A stretch of 64,000 nt of DNA from CAWCUZ01 sp963798795 (GCA_963798795.1 CAWCUZ010000006.1:186001-250000); one strand, 5' to 3'. Positions 17,484 to 27,138 are shown, counted from the stretch's first letter. Made by a program: numbers and translations. The notes: generated from the sequence alone by a model not told the origin.

Positions 17484-19391
17484 CGGAGTTCTCCCAGCGC
17501 CCGCTCGGCGACGTCGCAGATCGCGGCCGGCTTGACCGGCTGGCCGCGCACCTGGCTCCAGCAGTCGACATCCACGAGGTACCGCGCGCGCAGCAGCAGC
17601 GCCAGCGCCGAGTAGCGCCGGTTCGTCTCGTCGACGAGCGCATCCTCCAGCCGATCGGACCAGTTCGTCTCGATCGCGATGACGCGGCGGAAGCGGCCGA
17701 GGATTTCCTTGATGCCGGGCGCCATCGGCTGCAGGAACTGCAGGTGCAGCGACGACACGCGGCGGCCGCCGGCGCGCAGCCGTTCCACGGCCTCCTCGAT
17801 GGCGCCCTGCGTGCTGCCCCAGCCGACCAGCAGCACGTCGCCCTCGGGATCGCCGAACACCCGTGGCGGCTTCAGGGTCTTCTGCAGCGCCGCGAGCTTG
17901 AGGCTCCGCGCCCGCAGCCCCGCTTCGTTGATCTCCGGGTCATAAGCCACGCGGCTCGACGTGTCGTGGGCCAGCCCGGTGACGGTATGCATGCCGCCGG
18001 CCTGCCCAGGAACGAACCGGCGCGACAGACCCGTGTCGGGATCCCAGTCGGTACGCCCTGGCACCGGCGGGCACCGCACTCTGATCGACGGGCGGCGCGA
18101 GCCAGCTCTCCTGGAACGTCGGGCGCGGGAACGGCGTCTGGGCCGTCGCCAGATTCGCGTCCGACAGCACGACGACGACCGTGCGGAAGGTCTCGGCGAT
18201 CCGGCGCGCGGCGATCATCATGTAGAAGCAGTCCTCGACCGTGCCGGCCGCCATCACGACCTTGGGCGCGTCGCCGTGGCTGCCGAAGATCGCGGTCAGC
18301 AGGTCGCCCTGCTCCGCCTTGGTCGGCTGGCCCGTGCTCGGACCGCCTCGCTGAACGTTCACGACGACGAGCGGGATCTCCGCCATCACGGCGAGGCCGA
18401 TCGCTTCCTGCTTGAGCGAATAGCCGGGCCCCGAGGTTATCGTGACGGTGCACTTGCCGGCGTACGACGCGCCGACGGCGAAGGCGCACGCGGCAATCTC
18501 GTCCTCGGCCTGGTGCACGACACCGCCGACACGGTCGAACACCTCCGCGAGGTAGTGCGACGCGGACGTGGCCGGCGTGATCGGGTACATCGCGCAGATC
18601 TCCATGCCCGAGGCCAGCACGCCCAGCGCCAGCGCGGTGTTGCCGTTCACCACGATGTGCGGCGCGGTGGCGGGCTCGGCCGGGATCCGGTACTTGACGT
18701 CGAGGTTCGCCTCCGCCCAGCGGTACCCGGCCGCGAGCAGCACCTCGTTGGACTCGATGACCTCGCGGCCCTTCTTGCGGAACGTCAGCGCGACCTGCTC
18801 GCGCGCGAGCGCGAGGTCCAGGCTGTAGAGGCTGCAGAGCATCCCCAGGGCGAACATGTTTTTCCCGCGCCGCGGGTCGCTCACGTGTGTGCGGCACTCG
18901 CGCTCCATCGGGATTTCGTAGACGCGGTACCCGGCCGCGACCAGCTCGTCGTACGCCGCGATGTACGACGCCGCAATCGCCGGGTCCGCGTCGTCGCGCC
19001 ACTTGCCCTCGAGGAGGATCAGGCAGCCGGGGCCGAGGGCGCCGGCGCGGACGCGTCCGAGCAGCACCTGCTCGTTGAACGCCACGACGAGGTCGGTGTC
19101 GTCGCCGCCGTTGGTCACGCGGCGAGAGCCCAGACGGATCCGAACGCCGCTGGCGCCGGCCACGCTGCGGGCCGGCGGGCGGATTTCGGCCGGGATGATC
19201 TCGACCGTCCACACGCCGTGGCCCGATCGGGCCGCAATCGATCCGAGCGCCTGGCCGCAGCGCTGCGCGCCCTCGCCCGAATCGCTGATGACCTCCACCA
19301 CGTGCTGGGCCAGCGTGGTCACCGGCTTGCCGGCCGCGGCCGCGTCGCCGCGCGCGAGGGCGACCGACTTGAGAAGGGAGACATCGCTCAT
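17480..19391 (-). CDS. korA: 2-oxoacid:ferredoxin oxidoreductase, fused gamma-alpha subunit (frameshifted)
   Basis: Joined across one frame change this is a 636-residue fused subunit: gamma domain first (SDSGEGAQRCGQALG), then the alpha/pyrimidine-binding domain (YPITPATSASHYL, EDEIAACAFAVGASYAG, QRGGPSTGQPTKAEQGDLL) and a C-terminal transketolase-like domain (GSTQGAIEEAVERL). One extra base at 18050/18051 shifts the frame. Removing it joins ARAY to DWDPDTGLSRR, as in intact homologues. It overlaps both neighbours with ATGA junctions. Both flanking frames are well conserved, so the gene is either very freshly broken or intact with a sequencing error. The latter is more likely, given similar errors elsewhere in the window. 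Confidence 0.9.
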
Positions 19392-20941
19392 GGAGTCACC
19401 GTCTGGGATTGCGGCTGCGCCAGCCGTACACGGACGAAGTTCCGCTCGCGTGCATCGAGGCCGAACAGGCTGCCGGCGCCGCCGGCGTACGGCGCGTCCG
19501 GATCGCGCAGGCCGAGATACGCCTTCATGGCCCGGGCCGCGCGCCGTCCCGCGCCCATGGCCTGGATGACCGTGGCCGCGCCGGTCACGATGTCGCCGCC
19601 GGCGAAGACCCCGGCAATCGACGTGGCCAGCGCGTCGTCGGTCTGGATGTAGCCGCGAGCATCGAGGCGCAGCGATGAGGTCTGACCCATGATCGGGTTT
19701 GCGTTCGTGCCGATGGCGAACACGACGAGGTCGACGTCGAGGTCATGCTCGCTGCCGGCCACGGGCACGGGGCGCCGTCGGCCGGACTCGTCCGGCTCGC
19801 CGAGCGTCATCCGCAGGCAGCGCACGCCGCGCACGCCGCCGTGTCCGTCGTCCAGGATTTCGATCGGATTCGTGAGCCAGCGGAACTCGATGCCTTCCTG
19901 CTCGGCGTGATGGACCTCCTCGGCGCGGGCCGGGCACTCGGCGCGGCTCCGGCGGTACAGGCAATGCACCTCGCCGGCCCCGAGCCGGAGGCAGACGCGC
20001 ATCGCGTCCATCGCGGTGTTCCCGGCGCCGATGACGGCGACGCGCCGGCCCCCGGGCAGCGGCGTGTCGAACTCGGGATCGCGCGCGCGCATCAGATTGC
20101 AGCGCGTGAGCAGCTCATTGGCGGACAACACGCCGTTGAGCGAATCGCCTGGAATGCCGGGCATCGCGGGATAGCCGGCGCCGGTACCGATGAAGACGGC
20201 GTCGAAGCCGAGCTCGTCGCGCATCTGCCGGATCGTGAACAGGCGGCCGACCAGGGTGTTGCACTGGAACTTCACTCCGAGCCGTTCGAGATTGCGGATT
20301 TCCGCGTCCACCACGTCGTTCGGCAGCCGGAAGTCGGGGATGCCGTAGCGGAGGACCCCGCCGGGCTGATGGAACGCCTCGAACACCGTCACGTCGCACC
20401 CGGCCTTGGCCATGTCGGCCGCGCAGGCCATGCCCGCCGGCCCGGAGCCGACGATGCCGACGCACAGCCGCGTCGGCTCGATGTGCGGCACGTTGGCCCA
20501 GCCTTCGGCGATGGCGGTGTCACCGACGAAGCGCTCCAGTCGTCCGATCGCGACCGGCTCGAGCGCGTCGCCAACCGTGCACACGCCTTCGCATTGCGCT
20601 TCCTGCGGACACACCCGCCCGCAGACCGACGGCAGCAGGTTCGTGGCCGTGATGACGTCGTACGCGCCGCGGACGTCCTGGCGGGTGAGGCGCTCGATGA
20701 AGCCGGGGATGTCGACGTTCACCGGACAGCCGGCGATGCACGGCTGCTCCGGACATTGCAGGCAGCGCTCCGATTCGAGCAGCGCGTCGTCGCGCGTGTA
20801 GCCCAGCGACACCTCGGCGAAGTTCGCCACGCGTGCGGCCGGGTCCTGCTCGCGCACCGGCGTGCGCTGTTGCGGAATCGAGCGAATCGTCTTCTTCCTG
20901 GGTTTCGCCATATCCATCGGAACGGAGCCCCGGGCCTCCAT
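19388..20941 (-). CDS. NfnB/GltD-like NAD(P)H:ferredoxin oxidoreductase, large FAD subunit
   Basis: A 517-residue flavoprotein of the glutamate synthase small-subunit/NfnB/SudA family. The N-terminal domain binds two iron-sulfur clusters (CLQCPEQPCIAGCP; CGRVCPQEAQCEGVC). Then come an FAD dinucleotide fold (GIVGSGPAGMACAADMAKAG), an NADPH fold (VAVIGAGNTAMDAMRVCLRL) and a C-terminal GVFAGGDIVTGAATVIQAMG segment. No glutamate synthase large subunit is nearby. Instead an NfnA-like gene lies immediately upstream, so this is better called an NfnB/SudA-type subunit. A start further in, at MAKPRKK (ATG at 20911), is also possible, because the first about 10 codons overlap a small direct repeat. Its stop overlaps the korA ATG. 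Confidence 0.9.
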   Translation of the reverse strand: MEARGSVPMDMAKPRKKTIRSIPQQRTPVREQDPAARVANFAEVSLGYTRDDALLESERCLQCPEQPCIAGCPVNVDIPGFIERLTRQDVRGAYDVITATNLLPSVCGRVCPQEAQCEGVCTVGDALEPVAIGRLERFVGDTAIAEGWANVPHIEPTRLCVGIVGSGPAGMACAADMAKAGCDVTVFEAFHQPGGVLRYGIPDFRLPNDVVDAEIRNLERLGVKFQCNTLVGRLFTIRQMRDELGFDAVFIGTGAGYPAMPGIPGDSLNGVLSANELLTRCNLMRARDPEFDTPLPGGRRVAVIGAGNTAMDAMRVCLRLGAGEVHCLYRRSRAECPARAEEVHHAEQEGIEFRWLTNPIEILDDGHGGVRGVRCLRMTLGEPDESGRRRPVPVAGSEHDLDVDLVVFAIGTNANPIMGQTSSLRLDARGYIQTDDALATSIAGVFAGGDIVTGAATVIQAMGAGRRAARAMKAYLGLRDPDAPYAGGAGSLFGLDARERNFVRVRLAQPQSQTVTP

Positions 20942-20962
20942 CAGCCAGGCCCCGGGCCTCCA
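20927..20962. repeat. Short direct repeat GCCCCGGGCCTCCA
   Basis: GCCCCGGGCCTCCA occurs twice about 22 bp apart, at the junction of the NfnA-like stop and the NfnB-like start. It looks like a small tandem duplication and makes the exact NfnB-like start uncertain. Confidence 0.6.
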
Positions 20963-21829
20963 CTAGTGAGCCGCCATCCGGCACGAGTCCTCCCAACGCG
21001 CCACCGCCTCGCGCTCTTCGGTGGCGAACCGGCGGAGGCGCGCCGACAAGTCGTCGAAGTCCACCGCGTGCGCGTCGAAGTCGGGGCCGTCCACGCACGC
21101 GAACTTCACGCGGCCGCCAACCTTCACGCGGCAGCCGCCGCACATGCCGGTGCCGTCGATCATGAGCGGGTTCAGGCTCACCGTCGTCTTGATGTGATGC
21201 GGGCGCGTCGCGTCGGCAACGCCTTTCATCATCCGGGGCGGACCGATCGCGACGCATTCGTCGATTGGACCGTACGCCTCGATGGCGCGCCGGATGCCCT
21301 CGGTGACCATCCCCTCGATTCCGGCCGATCCGTCGTCGGTGCACAGGATCAGGTCGTCGCACTGGGCGCGGAACTTCTCTTCCCAGAAGATGAGGCTCCG
21401 GGTCCGGAACCCCAGCACGCCGATCACGCGCGCGCCGCTCTGCTTGAACGCACGCGCCTGCGGGAAGACCGGCGCCACGCCGAGCCCGCCGCCGACGCAC
21501 AGGACCGTGCCGGCGCGCCCGATCGCGCTCGGCAGGCCCATCGGCCCGACGACGGCGTGCAGTGACGTGCCGGGCTGGCAGGTCTGCTGCATTTCCCTGG
21601 TCGTCTTCCCGACCGCCTGGATGACGAGGGTGATGGTGCCGCGCTCGCGATCGAAGTCGGCGATCGTCAGCGGAATGCGCTCGCCGCGCGGATGCGACAT
21701 GACGATGACGAACTGGCCCGCCTGGGCGGCGCGCGCCATCAGGGGATGTCGCACTTCGAGAAGGTAGGTCGTGTCGGAGAAGTCCTCCCGCGACGCGATC
21801 TCGAATGCCGGGGCCTGGGTTCCTTCCAC
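20963..21829 (-). CDS. NfnA-like ferredoxin-NADP+ oxidoreductase small subunit (FAD, 2Fe-2S)
   Basis: A 288-residue protein of the NfnA/SudB and dihydroorotate-dehydrogenase electron-transfer family. An FAD-binding beta-barrel (about 1-105) is followed by the NAD(P) fold (CVGGGLGVAPVFPQ) and a C-terminal 2Fe-2S domain with the cysteine set GTGMCGGCRVKV and KFACVDGPDFDAHAVDF. With the downstream NfnB-like subunit it would exchange electrons between NADPH, NADH and ferredoxin; in Nfn complexes this is flavin-based electron bifurcation. The gene starts 34 bp after the hemerythrin gene and ends 21 bp before the NfnB-like gene, so all are probably one transcript. Confidence 0.9.
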   Translation of the reverse strand: MEGTQAPAFEIASREDFSDTTYLLEVRHPLMARAAQAGQFVIVMSHPRGERIPLTIADFDRERGTITLVIQAVGKTTREMQQTCQPGTSLHAVVGPMGLPSAIGRAGTVLCVGGGLGVAPVFPQARAFKQSGARVIGVLGFRTRSLIFWEEKFRAQCDDLILCTDDGSAGIEGMVTEGIRRAIEAYGPIDECVAIGPPRMMKGVADATRPHHIKTTVSLNPLMIDGTGMCGGCRVKVGGRVKFACVDGPDFDAHAVDFDDLSARLRRFATEEREAVARWEDSCRMAAH

Positions 21830-21863
21830 TCGATACCGCCTTGCCCGACGCGTGCCGTGGACG

Positions 21864-22365
21864 TCAGAGCACGCTGTCGATGTACTTCCCGACCATGATG
21901 GCGGCCGGATACAGGACGGCTTCTTCCATCTCGGCGTGCAGGATGATCCGCTCGGCGAACGTGCCGACTTCGAACCGTCCCAGCGCGTAGGCCTTGTCCG
22001 CGAGCAGGCGAAGGGCCGCGACGATGGCGACGTGCTCGTCCAGAAGGCGCGGCAGAATCCGATTGGACCTGGCGCGCCATGTCGACCGCCTGGCGCATGT
22101 CCGGCATGATCTGGCCCGAGGCAACCGCCGGCAGCAGCCCGAGCAGCGGCAGAATCCGCTGCTCTTCGAACACGATGTGCGCGTCCAGCAGCCGGGACAC
22201 CTCTCCCGCCGCGGCGCCGATCTGGCCCGGTTCCCTCATGAGCTGATGCAGCTCCACGCAGAGCTCACCGTGCTCGTCATTCAGTGAACGGGGCGTCCGA
22301 ACAGCCGCGACAGGTGGCAGCATGACCGTGTTCAACAGGCCATTGAGCACGTTCCGTACCGACAC
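21864..22365 (-). CDS. Hemerythrin-like (HHE) protein (frameshifted)
   Basis: Joined across one frame change this is a 166-residue four-helix HHE-domain protein. The iron-ligand motifs are NDEHGELCVELHQL, LLDAHIVFEEQRILP, LLDEHVAIVAALR and ILHAEMEEAVLYPAA, with the expected His and Glu residues. One extra base at 22065/22066 shifts the frame between ARQV and NRILPRLLDEH. Hemerythrins bind O2 or NO at a di-iron site, or act in iron-sulfur repair. It is the first gene of the Nfn-Kor operon, so protecting the O2-sensitive iron-sulfur enzymes behind it is a plausible role. Confidence 0.85.
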
Positions 22366-22464
22366 CGGCCGGCTCGAAACCCGAGAATTTCGACACCAGG
22401 CGGGTCGGCCTGCGGGATTTTTGCGGCCTCGCTGCGGGAAAACTCACGGTCGGCGCTGTTCTCC

Positions 22465-22851
22465 CTACGGCTGGAACCCGATGACCGGGTACCTGTAGTA
22501 CGTCCCCTGGTTCGCCTTGACGGCGCCGACCACCGGGAGGGCGACCGCGGCCACCGCCAGGACGCACCAGAAGACGATGAGGACCGGAATGAGGATGACG
22601 GTGATCATCAGGACGACCGTGCAGATGACGAGCAGGAACACGGCAACGTTGAGGAAGATCGCCTGTTTCGCGATGCTCGAGATGACCGGCGAGTCCTTCT
22701 TGGTGAGCCAGATGATGATCGGCACGAGCACGCCGCCGAAGGGGATGATGTAGCCGGCGAGCCCGGAGAGATGCGTGATGGCGGCAAGACCCCGCTCCTC
22801 CGGTGCAATCGTCAGGATCGGGGCGGCGGGAGTGGTGCTGGTCGCGTCCAT
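22465..22851 (-). CDS. DUF4870-type small membrane protein
   Basis: A 128-residue integral membrane protein. A proline/threonine-rich N-terminus is followed by an amphipathic LAAITHLSGLAGYIIPFGGV segment and about three hydrophobic helices. The LAAITHLSGLAG...KKDSPVISSIAKQAIFLN pattern is typical of the DUF4870 family, whose function is unknown. It starts 11 bp after the TolB-like lipoprotein stop and is probably cotranscribed with it. Confidence 0.8.
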   Translation of the reverse strand: MDATSTTPAAPILTIAPEERGLAAITHLSGLAGYIIPFGGVLVPIIIWLTKKDSPVISSIAKQAIFLNVAVFLLVICTVVLMITVILIPVLIVFWCVLAVAAVALPVVGAVKANQGTYYRYPVIGFQP

Positions 22852-22862
22852 TGAAGCCTCCG

Positions 22863-23969
22863 CTACTTGACCCAGTCGGCGATGAAGACGTTGGTCTCCG
22901 TGCCGGTCGTGTCGTTCCGGTTCGAAGCGAACACGAGCTTCGTGCCGTCGGGCGAGAACATCGGGAACCCGTCGAAGCTCTCGTTGAAGGTGACCTGCTC
23001 CAGGCCGCTGCCGTCGAGGTTGATCAGGAAGATGTCGAAGTTCGGCGCGCGGCCGACCGGGTGCTGGTCGTGCGTGTCGGACGCGAAGATGATCCGCTGG
23101 CCGTCCGGCGTCCAGTACGGCGCCCAGTTCGCCCCCGGCATCGACGTGACCTGTTTCAGGTGGCTGCCGTCGCGGTCCATGACGAACACGTCGAGCGTGG
23201 CGGGCTCCCACACGGCCTTCTTGAGCAGCGCGAAGTAGTTCTCGAGCTCCGGGCCGGGCGCCGGATGATAGCCGCGAAAGACGATCCTGGATCCGTCGGG
23301 CGAGAAGAACGGCCCGCCGTCGGGTCCCGGCAGATGCGTCAGGCGCCGGACGTCGGAGCCATCGCCGTTCATCGAGTAGATCTCCATGTCGCCGTCGCGC
23401 ACGCTGGTGAACACCACGCGCCCGTCGTTCGCGATGGTCGCCTCGGCGTCGTAGCCCGGCGCGCTGGTCAGCCGGACCATGTTCGAGCCGTCCAGGTCGA
23501 CGCGGAAGATGTCGTACGAATCGAACACGCCCCAGGCGTAGGTGTGCGGCGGCAGCTCGGGCAGCTTCGGGCAGTCGTCGCCGCCGAGGTGCGTGGACGC
23601 GTACAGGATGTGCTGGCCATCGGGGTAGTAGAAGCTGCAGGTCGTGCGCCCCTTGCCCGAGCTCAGCATCCGCACGTCCGAGCCGTCGATGTTCATCGTG
23701 TAAATCTGATCGCAGCCGCGGCCGTCGCGTGTGCTCTGGAACGTCAGCCGCTTCCCGTCCGGCGAGAAATAGGCCTCGGCGTTCTCGCCGCCGAAGGTGA
23801 GCTGTGTAATGTTCCTCAGGTGCGTCTCCTGCGGCAGCGCGGGCGAACCGCCCGCTGGCGACGCGGTCGCCGGCGGCGTCGACTCGGGTGCCTGCGCCGT
23901 GCAGGCGACGAACAGTGCGGCCGCCGCAGCCGTCACGACGGAAAGAAGGCGTCGTCTCATCGGTGGCAT
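22863..23969 (-). CDS. TolB/WD40-like beta-propeller lipoprotein
   Basis: A 368-residue exported protein. The signal peptide ends in a lipobox (ALFVAC), so it is lipid-anchored. The rest is a six-bladed TolB-like propeller with repeated units such as AYFSPDGKRLTF, PFFSPDGSRIVF and PMFSPDGTKLVFASNRND. Such proteins usually bind envelope partners; the cognate partner is unknown. Starts at 23969 or 23960 are equally possible, and neither has a clear ribosome-binding site. It is divergent from dinB across only 27 bp, so the two promoters must overlap. Confidence 0.87.
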   Translation of the reverse strand: MPPMRRRLLSVVTAAAAALFVACTAQAPESTPPATASPAGGSPALPQETHLRNITQLTFGGENAEAYFSPDGKRLTFQSTRDGRGCDQIYTMNIDGSDVRMLSSGKGRTTCSFYYPDGQHILYASTHLGGDDCPKLPELPPHTYAWGVFDSYDIFRVDLDGSNMVRLTSAPGYDAEATIANDGRVVFTSVRDGDMEIYSMNGDGSDVRRLTHLPGPDGGPFFSPDGSRIVFRGYHPAPGPELENYFALLKKAVWEPATLDVFVMDRDGSHLKQVTSMPGANWAPYWTPDGQRIIFASDTHDQHPVGRAPNFDIFLINLDGSGLEQVTFNESFDGFPMFSPDGTKLVFASNRNDTTGTETNVFIADWVK

Positions 23970-23996
23970 GATACTGCGAGCGAGCCCCAACACTTC

Positions 23997-25058
23997 ATGC
24001 GCCGCATCATCCATGTGGACATGGACGCGTTCTATGCGTCCGTCGAGCAGCGCGATCGGCCGGAGCTGCGCGGCCGGCCCGTCGCGGTAGGCGGCCGGCC
24101 GGAGTCGCGCGGCGTGGTGGCGGCGGCGAGCTACGAGGCGCGGCGCTTCGGCGTCCGGTCGGCCATCCCGATGGCGCGCGCCGTCCGCCTCTGTCCCGGC
24201 CTCGCCATCGTCCCACCCGATTTCGCGAGGTATCGGGCGGTGTCGCAACAGGTGTTCGGCATCTTTCGTTCCGTCACGCCGCTGGTGGAGCCGCTGTCGC
24301 TCGACGAGGCGTATCTCGACGTCACGGAGAACGCGTGGAGCGAGCCCCTCGGCATGACGGTGGCGCGGCGGATCAAGGCGGCGATTCGCGCCGCGACCAA
24401 TCTGACCGCATCGGCCGGCGTGGCGCCCAACAAGTTCCTCGCGAAGATCGCGTCGGCCTGGCGCAAGCCCGACGGGCTGACCGTCATCGCGCCCGAGCGG
24501 GTCGAGCCGTTCCTGCAGCAGTTACCAGTCGACGCGCTGTGGGGCGTGGGCCCGGTCACGGCGAAGCGGCTGCGCGAGCGCGGCATCGAACGCCTGGTGG
24601 ACGTGCGGGCGGCCCCGCCCGACGCGCTGCGGCAGGCCGCCGGCGGCATGGCGGACTGGCTGCTGAAGCTCGCGAACGGCCAGGACGACCGGGAAGTCCA
24701 GCCGAACCGGCCGTCGAAGTCGTCGTCCAGCGAATGCACGTACGCGAAGGACCTGACCGATCTCGATCGCATGCGCGACGAGATTGCGGGGATGGCGCGC
24801 GAGAACGCCGAGTGGCTGGCGCGCCGCGGCCTCACCGCGCGAACGGTGACGATCAAAGTGCGCTACAGCGACTTCACCACCATCACCCGCAGCCACACCG
24901 CCGCGCCCACCGACGACGCCGGCCAGATCGTCGCCCGGGCCGTGCGCCTGCTGGACAAGACCGACGCCGCGACGCGGCCGGTGAGGCTGCTCGGAGCGGG
25001 GGTCGGAAATCTGGGCAGCGGCGAGCCGGGGGAGTTGTTCGACAGCATTGAGGAGTGA
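23997..25058 (+). CDS. dinB: DNA polymerase IV (Y-family translesion polymerase)
   Basis: A 353-residue Y-family polymerase. The first metal-binding motif HVDMDAFYASVEQRD is at the N-terminus and the catalytic SLDEAYLDVT near residue 100. GVAPNKFLAKIAS and LWGVGPVTAKRLRERGI (the helix-hairpin-helix) and a complete little-finger domain follow. It lacks the C-terminal beta-clamp-binding extension typical of some Pol IV. It carries out error-prone synthesis past DNA lesions. I see no LexA-type box in the 27-bp gap upstream. Confidence 0.93.
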   Translation: MRRIIHVDMDAFYASVEQRDRPELRGRPVAVGGRPESRGVVAAASYEARRFGVRSAIPMARAVRLCPGLAIVPPDFARYRAVSQQVFGIFRSVTPLVEPLSLDEAYLDVTENAWSEPLGMTVARRIKAAIRAATNLTASAGVAPNKFLAKIASAWRKPDGLTVIAPERVEPFLQQLPVDALWGVGPVTAKRLRERGIERLVDVRAAPPDALRQAAGGMADWLLKLANGQDDREVQPNRPSKSSSSECTYAKDLTDLDRMRDEIAGMARENAEWLARRGLTARTVTIKVRYSDFTTITRSHTAAPTDDAGQIVARAVRLLDKTDAATRPVRLLGAGVGNLGSGEPGELFDSIEE

Positions 25059-25072
25059 GGATGTCGCGATCA

Positions 25073-26179
25073 TCAATCTTCAATGCGCACGCGCTTGACG
25101 ATGACCCTGTCCACCGGCACTTCGTTGCTGGCGGGCACCTGCTCGATCGCCGTCACCACGTCCATCCCGGAAACGACGCGCGCGAAGACGGTGTACTGGC
25201 CGTCGAGCGAGCGGCACTCCCCCGTGCAGATGAAGAACGACGTGGTGGCGCTCGCCGGGTCGTCGCCGCGCGCCATCGAGACGACGCCGGGCAGATTCGG
25301 CGTGTCGCTGAATTCGGGCGGCAGGCGGTGCACGATCTTCTGCTGCGCGGGCGTGAGCGGCGTCTCGCGGTACGCCAGCGAGCCGGTCTGAATGACGAAG
25401 CCGGGCGCGACGCGGTGGACGAGCATCCCGTCGTACACACCCGCCTCCGCCAGCTGCAGGAAGTTCCGCACGGTTTCCGGCGCACGGTCGGCCAGGAACT
25501 CCAGCGTGACGTCGCCCTTCGTCGTCTCGAGCACGGCGCGATGGCGGCCGAGCTCCTGCGGCGTATCGCTGGCGAACGGCACCGGCTTCGGCGGCGGCGT
25601 GGGCCGGATCGTCACCGATCGAATCTCGACCCGCGCCTTCGGATGCCCCTCCGCGTCCGCATCGACGGCTGAAATCTGCTGCACCACATCGAGTCCTTCG
25701 ACCACCCGGCCGAAGACGGTGTACTGACCATCGAGCGTGGGCTGGTCGGTGGCGCAGACGAAGAACTGCGAGCCTGCGCTGTCGGGCTGGTTCGGGCGGA
25801 TCACCGCCGAGACCGCGCCGGCCGTGTGCTTCAGCGTGTTCGGCTCGCGCCTGAGCTCTCCCAGCCCGCCTGTGCCGTAGAGCGACACTTTCGACGGATC
25901 GCGTGACAGCGGATCGCCGCCCTGGACGACCCCGTAGCGGACCACACGGTGAAAGATTGTCCCGTCGTACCCGCCGTCTTTCGCCGTCTTGATGAAGTGG
26001 CCGACGTGATTCGGCGCCGCCTCGGGCAGGAGCTGGATCACGAACGTCCCCATCGTCGTGTCGACCACCGCCTGCTGGTTGCGCATCTGGTCGAGCGTGT
26101 AGGGCGATTGGAATGGGGCCTGGCGGGACCCGGCCTGGACTCCCGCGGCGAGCGCAAGCAGGAACGACAGCGTCTTCAT
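25073..26179 (-). CDS. Secreted tandem-cyclophilin peptidyl-prolyl isomerase
   Basis: A 368-residue protein with a signal peptide (about 1-19) and two complete cyclophilin domains (about 36-195 and 212-366). Each has the core motifs: NHVGHFIKTAKDGGYDGTIFHRV, SAGSQFFVC and LDGQYTVFGRV in the first, and NFLQLAEAGVYDGMLVHRV, TSFFICTGE and LDGQYTVFARV in the second. It catalyses cis-trans isomerisation of Xaa-Pro bonds, here in the periplasm. The second domain keeps the FxxxQT-like FVIQTG signature. It converges on dinB, with 14 bp between the stops. Confidence 0.92.
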   Translation of the reverse strand: MKTLSFLLALAAGVQAGSRQAPFQSPYTLDQMRNQQAVVDTTMGTFVIQLLPEAAPNHVGHFIKTAKDGGYDGTIFHRVVRYGVVQGGDPLSRDPSKVSLYGTGGLGELRREPNTLKHTAGAVSAVIRPNQPDSAGSQFFVCATDQPTLDGQYTVFGRVVEGLDVVQQISAVDADAEGHPKARVEIRSVTIRPTPPPKPVPFASDTPQELGRHRAVLETTKGDVTLEFLADRAPETVRNFLQLAEAGVYDGMLVHRVAPGFVIQTGSLAYRETPLTPAQQKIVHRLPPEFSDTPNLPGVVSMARGDDPASATTSFFICTGECRSLDGQYTVFARVVSGMDVVTAIEQVPASNEVPVDRVIVKRVRIED

Positions 26180-26256
26180 GCGAGGAGTTTACCGGGCCGC
26201 GCGCGCCCTGACGCGCACATTGCCAGCGGCCGCGAGTTGCGCCAGACTGATGGCTT

Positions 26257-27120
26257 ATGTCCGACATTGCCGCCCGCGGCTACGCGCATCCCGAAGTACT
26301 CGTCTCTACCGACTGGGTCGCCGCTCATCTGAACGACCCGGACGTTCGGCTCGTCGAGTCGAACGAGGACACGCTCCTCTACTCATCCGGCCACGTGCCC
26401 GGCGCCGTCCACGTGGACTGGACGGCCGATCTGAACGATCCCGTCCGACGCGACTACATCAGCCGCAGGGCGTTCGAGGGGCTGATGTCACGCATCGGCG
26501 CCACGCCAAAGACGACGGTGGTCTTTTACGGCGACAAGAACAACTGGTGGGCCTGCTACGCCTTCTGGGTGTTCCAGCTCTTCGGCCACACGAACGCCCG
26601 CGTCATGGACGGCGGACGGCTCAAGTGGACGAAGGAGAGCCGCCCGCTCACGCGCGACGTGCCGTCGTACCCGGCCACGAAGTACCGCGCGAAGGACCGC
26701 AAGGACGCGCCCGTGCGCGTGTTCCGCGACCAGGTCCTGAAGCACGTCAAGGCGAAGGGCCAGCTCGTGGACGTGCGGAGTCCGGAGGAGTACGCCGGCA
26801 CGCGGCTGCACATGCCCGACTATCCGAACGAGGGCGCGCTCCGCGGCGGCCACATTCCGCGCGCGAAGAGCATTCCGTGGGCGAAGGCGATCAATCCCGA
26901 GGACGGCACCTTCCGGCCGGCCGACCAGCTGAAGCAGCTCTACCTGAAGGACAACCGGCTGAAGGCGGACAAGCCGACCGTGGCGTACTGCCGCATCGGC
27001 GAACGCAGCAGCCACACCTGGTTCGCGCTCAAGTACCTGCTGGGCTTCAAGAACGTCAAGAACTACGATGGCTCCTGGACCGAGTGGGGCAATTCCGTGG
27101 GCGTGCCGATCGAGCGATAG
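26257..27120 (+). CDS. Thiosulfate/3-mercaptopyruvate sulfurtransferase (two rhodanese domains)
   Basis: A 287-residue cytosolic enzyme with an inactive N-terminal rhodanese domain (about 10-135) and a catalytic C-terminal one (about 155-285). The active-site cysteine is Cys245 in YCRIGERSSHTW. The CRIGERS loop, with Arg and Ser, resembles thiosulfate sulfurtransferases more than the CGSGVTA loop of mercaptopyruvate enzymes. It moves sulfane sulfur to cyanide or a thiol acceptor. SufE follows after 18 bp, so a sulfur-relay role in iron-sulfur cluster assembly is likely. It starts at ATG 26257, divergent from the cyclophilin gene. Confidence 0.92.
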   Translation: MSDIAARGYAHPEVLVSTDWVAAHLNDPDVRLVESNEDTLLYSSGHVPGAVHVDWTADLNDPVRRDYISRRAFEGLMSRIGATPKTTVVFYGDKNNWWACYAFWVFQLFGHTNARVMDGGRLKWTKESRPLTRDVPSYPATKYRAKDRKDAPVRVFRDQVLKHVKAKGQLVDVRSPEEYAGTRLHMPDYPNEGALRGGHIPRAKSIPWAKAINPEDGTFRPADQLKQLYLKDNRLKADKPTVAYCRIGERSSHTWFALKYLLGFKNVKNYDGSWTEWGNSVGVPIER

Positions 27121-27138
27121 GCCGATTGACGCTTCCCG

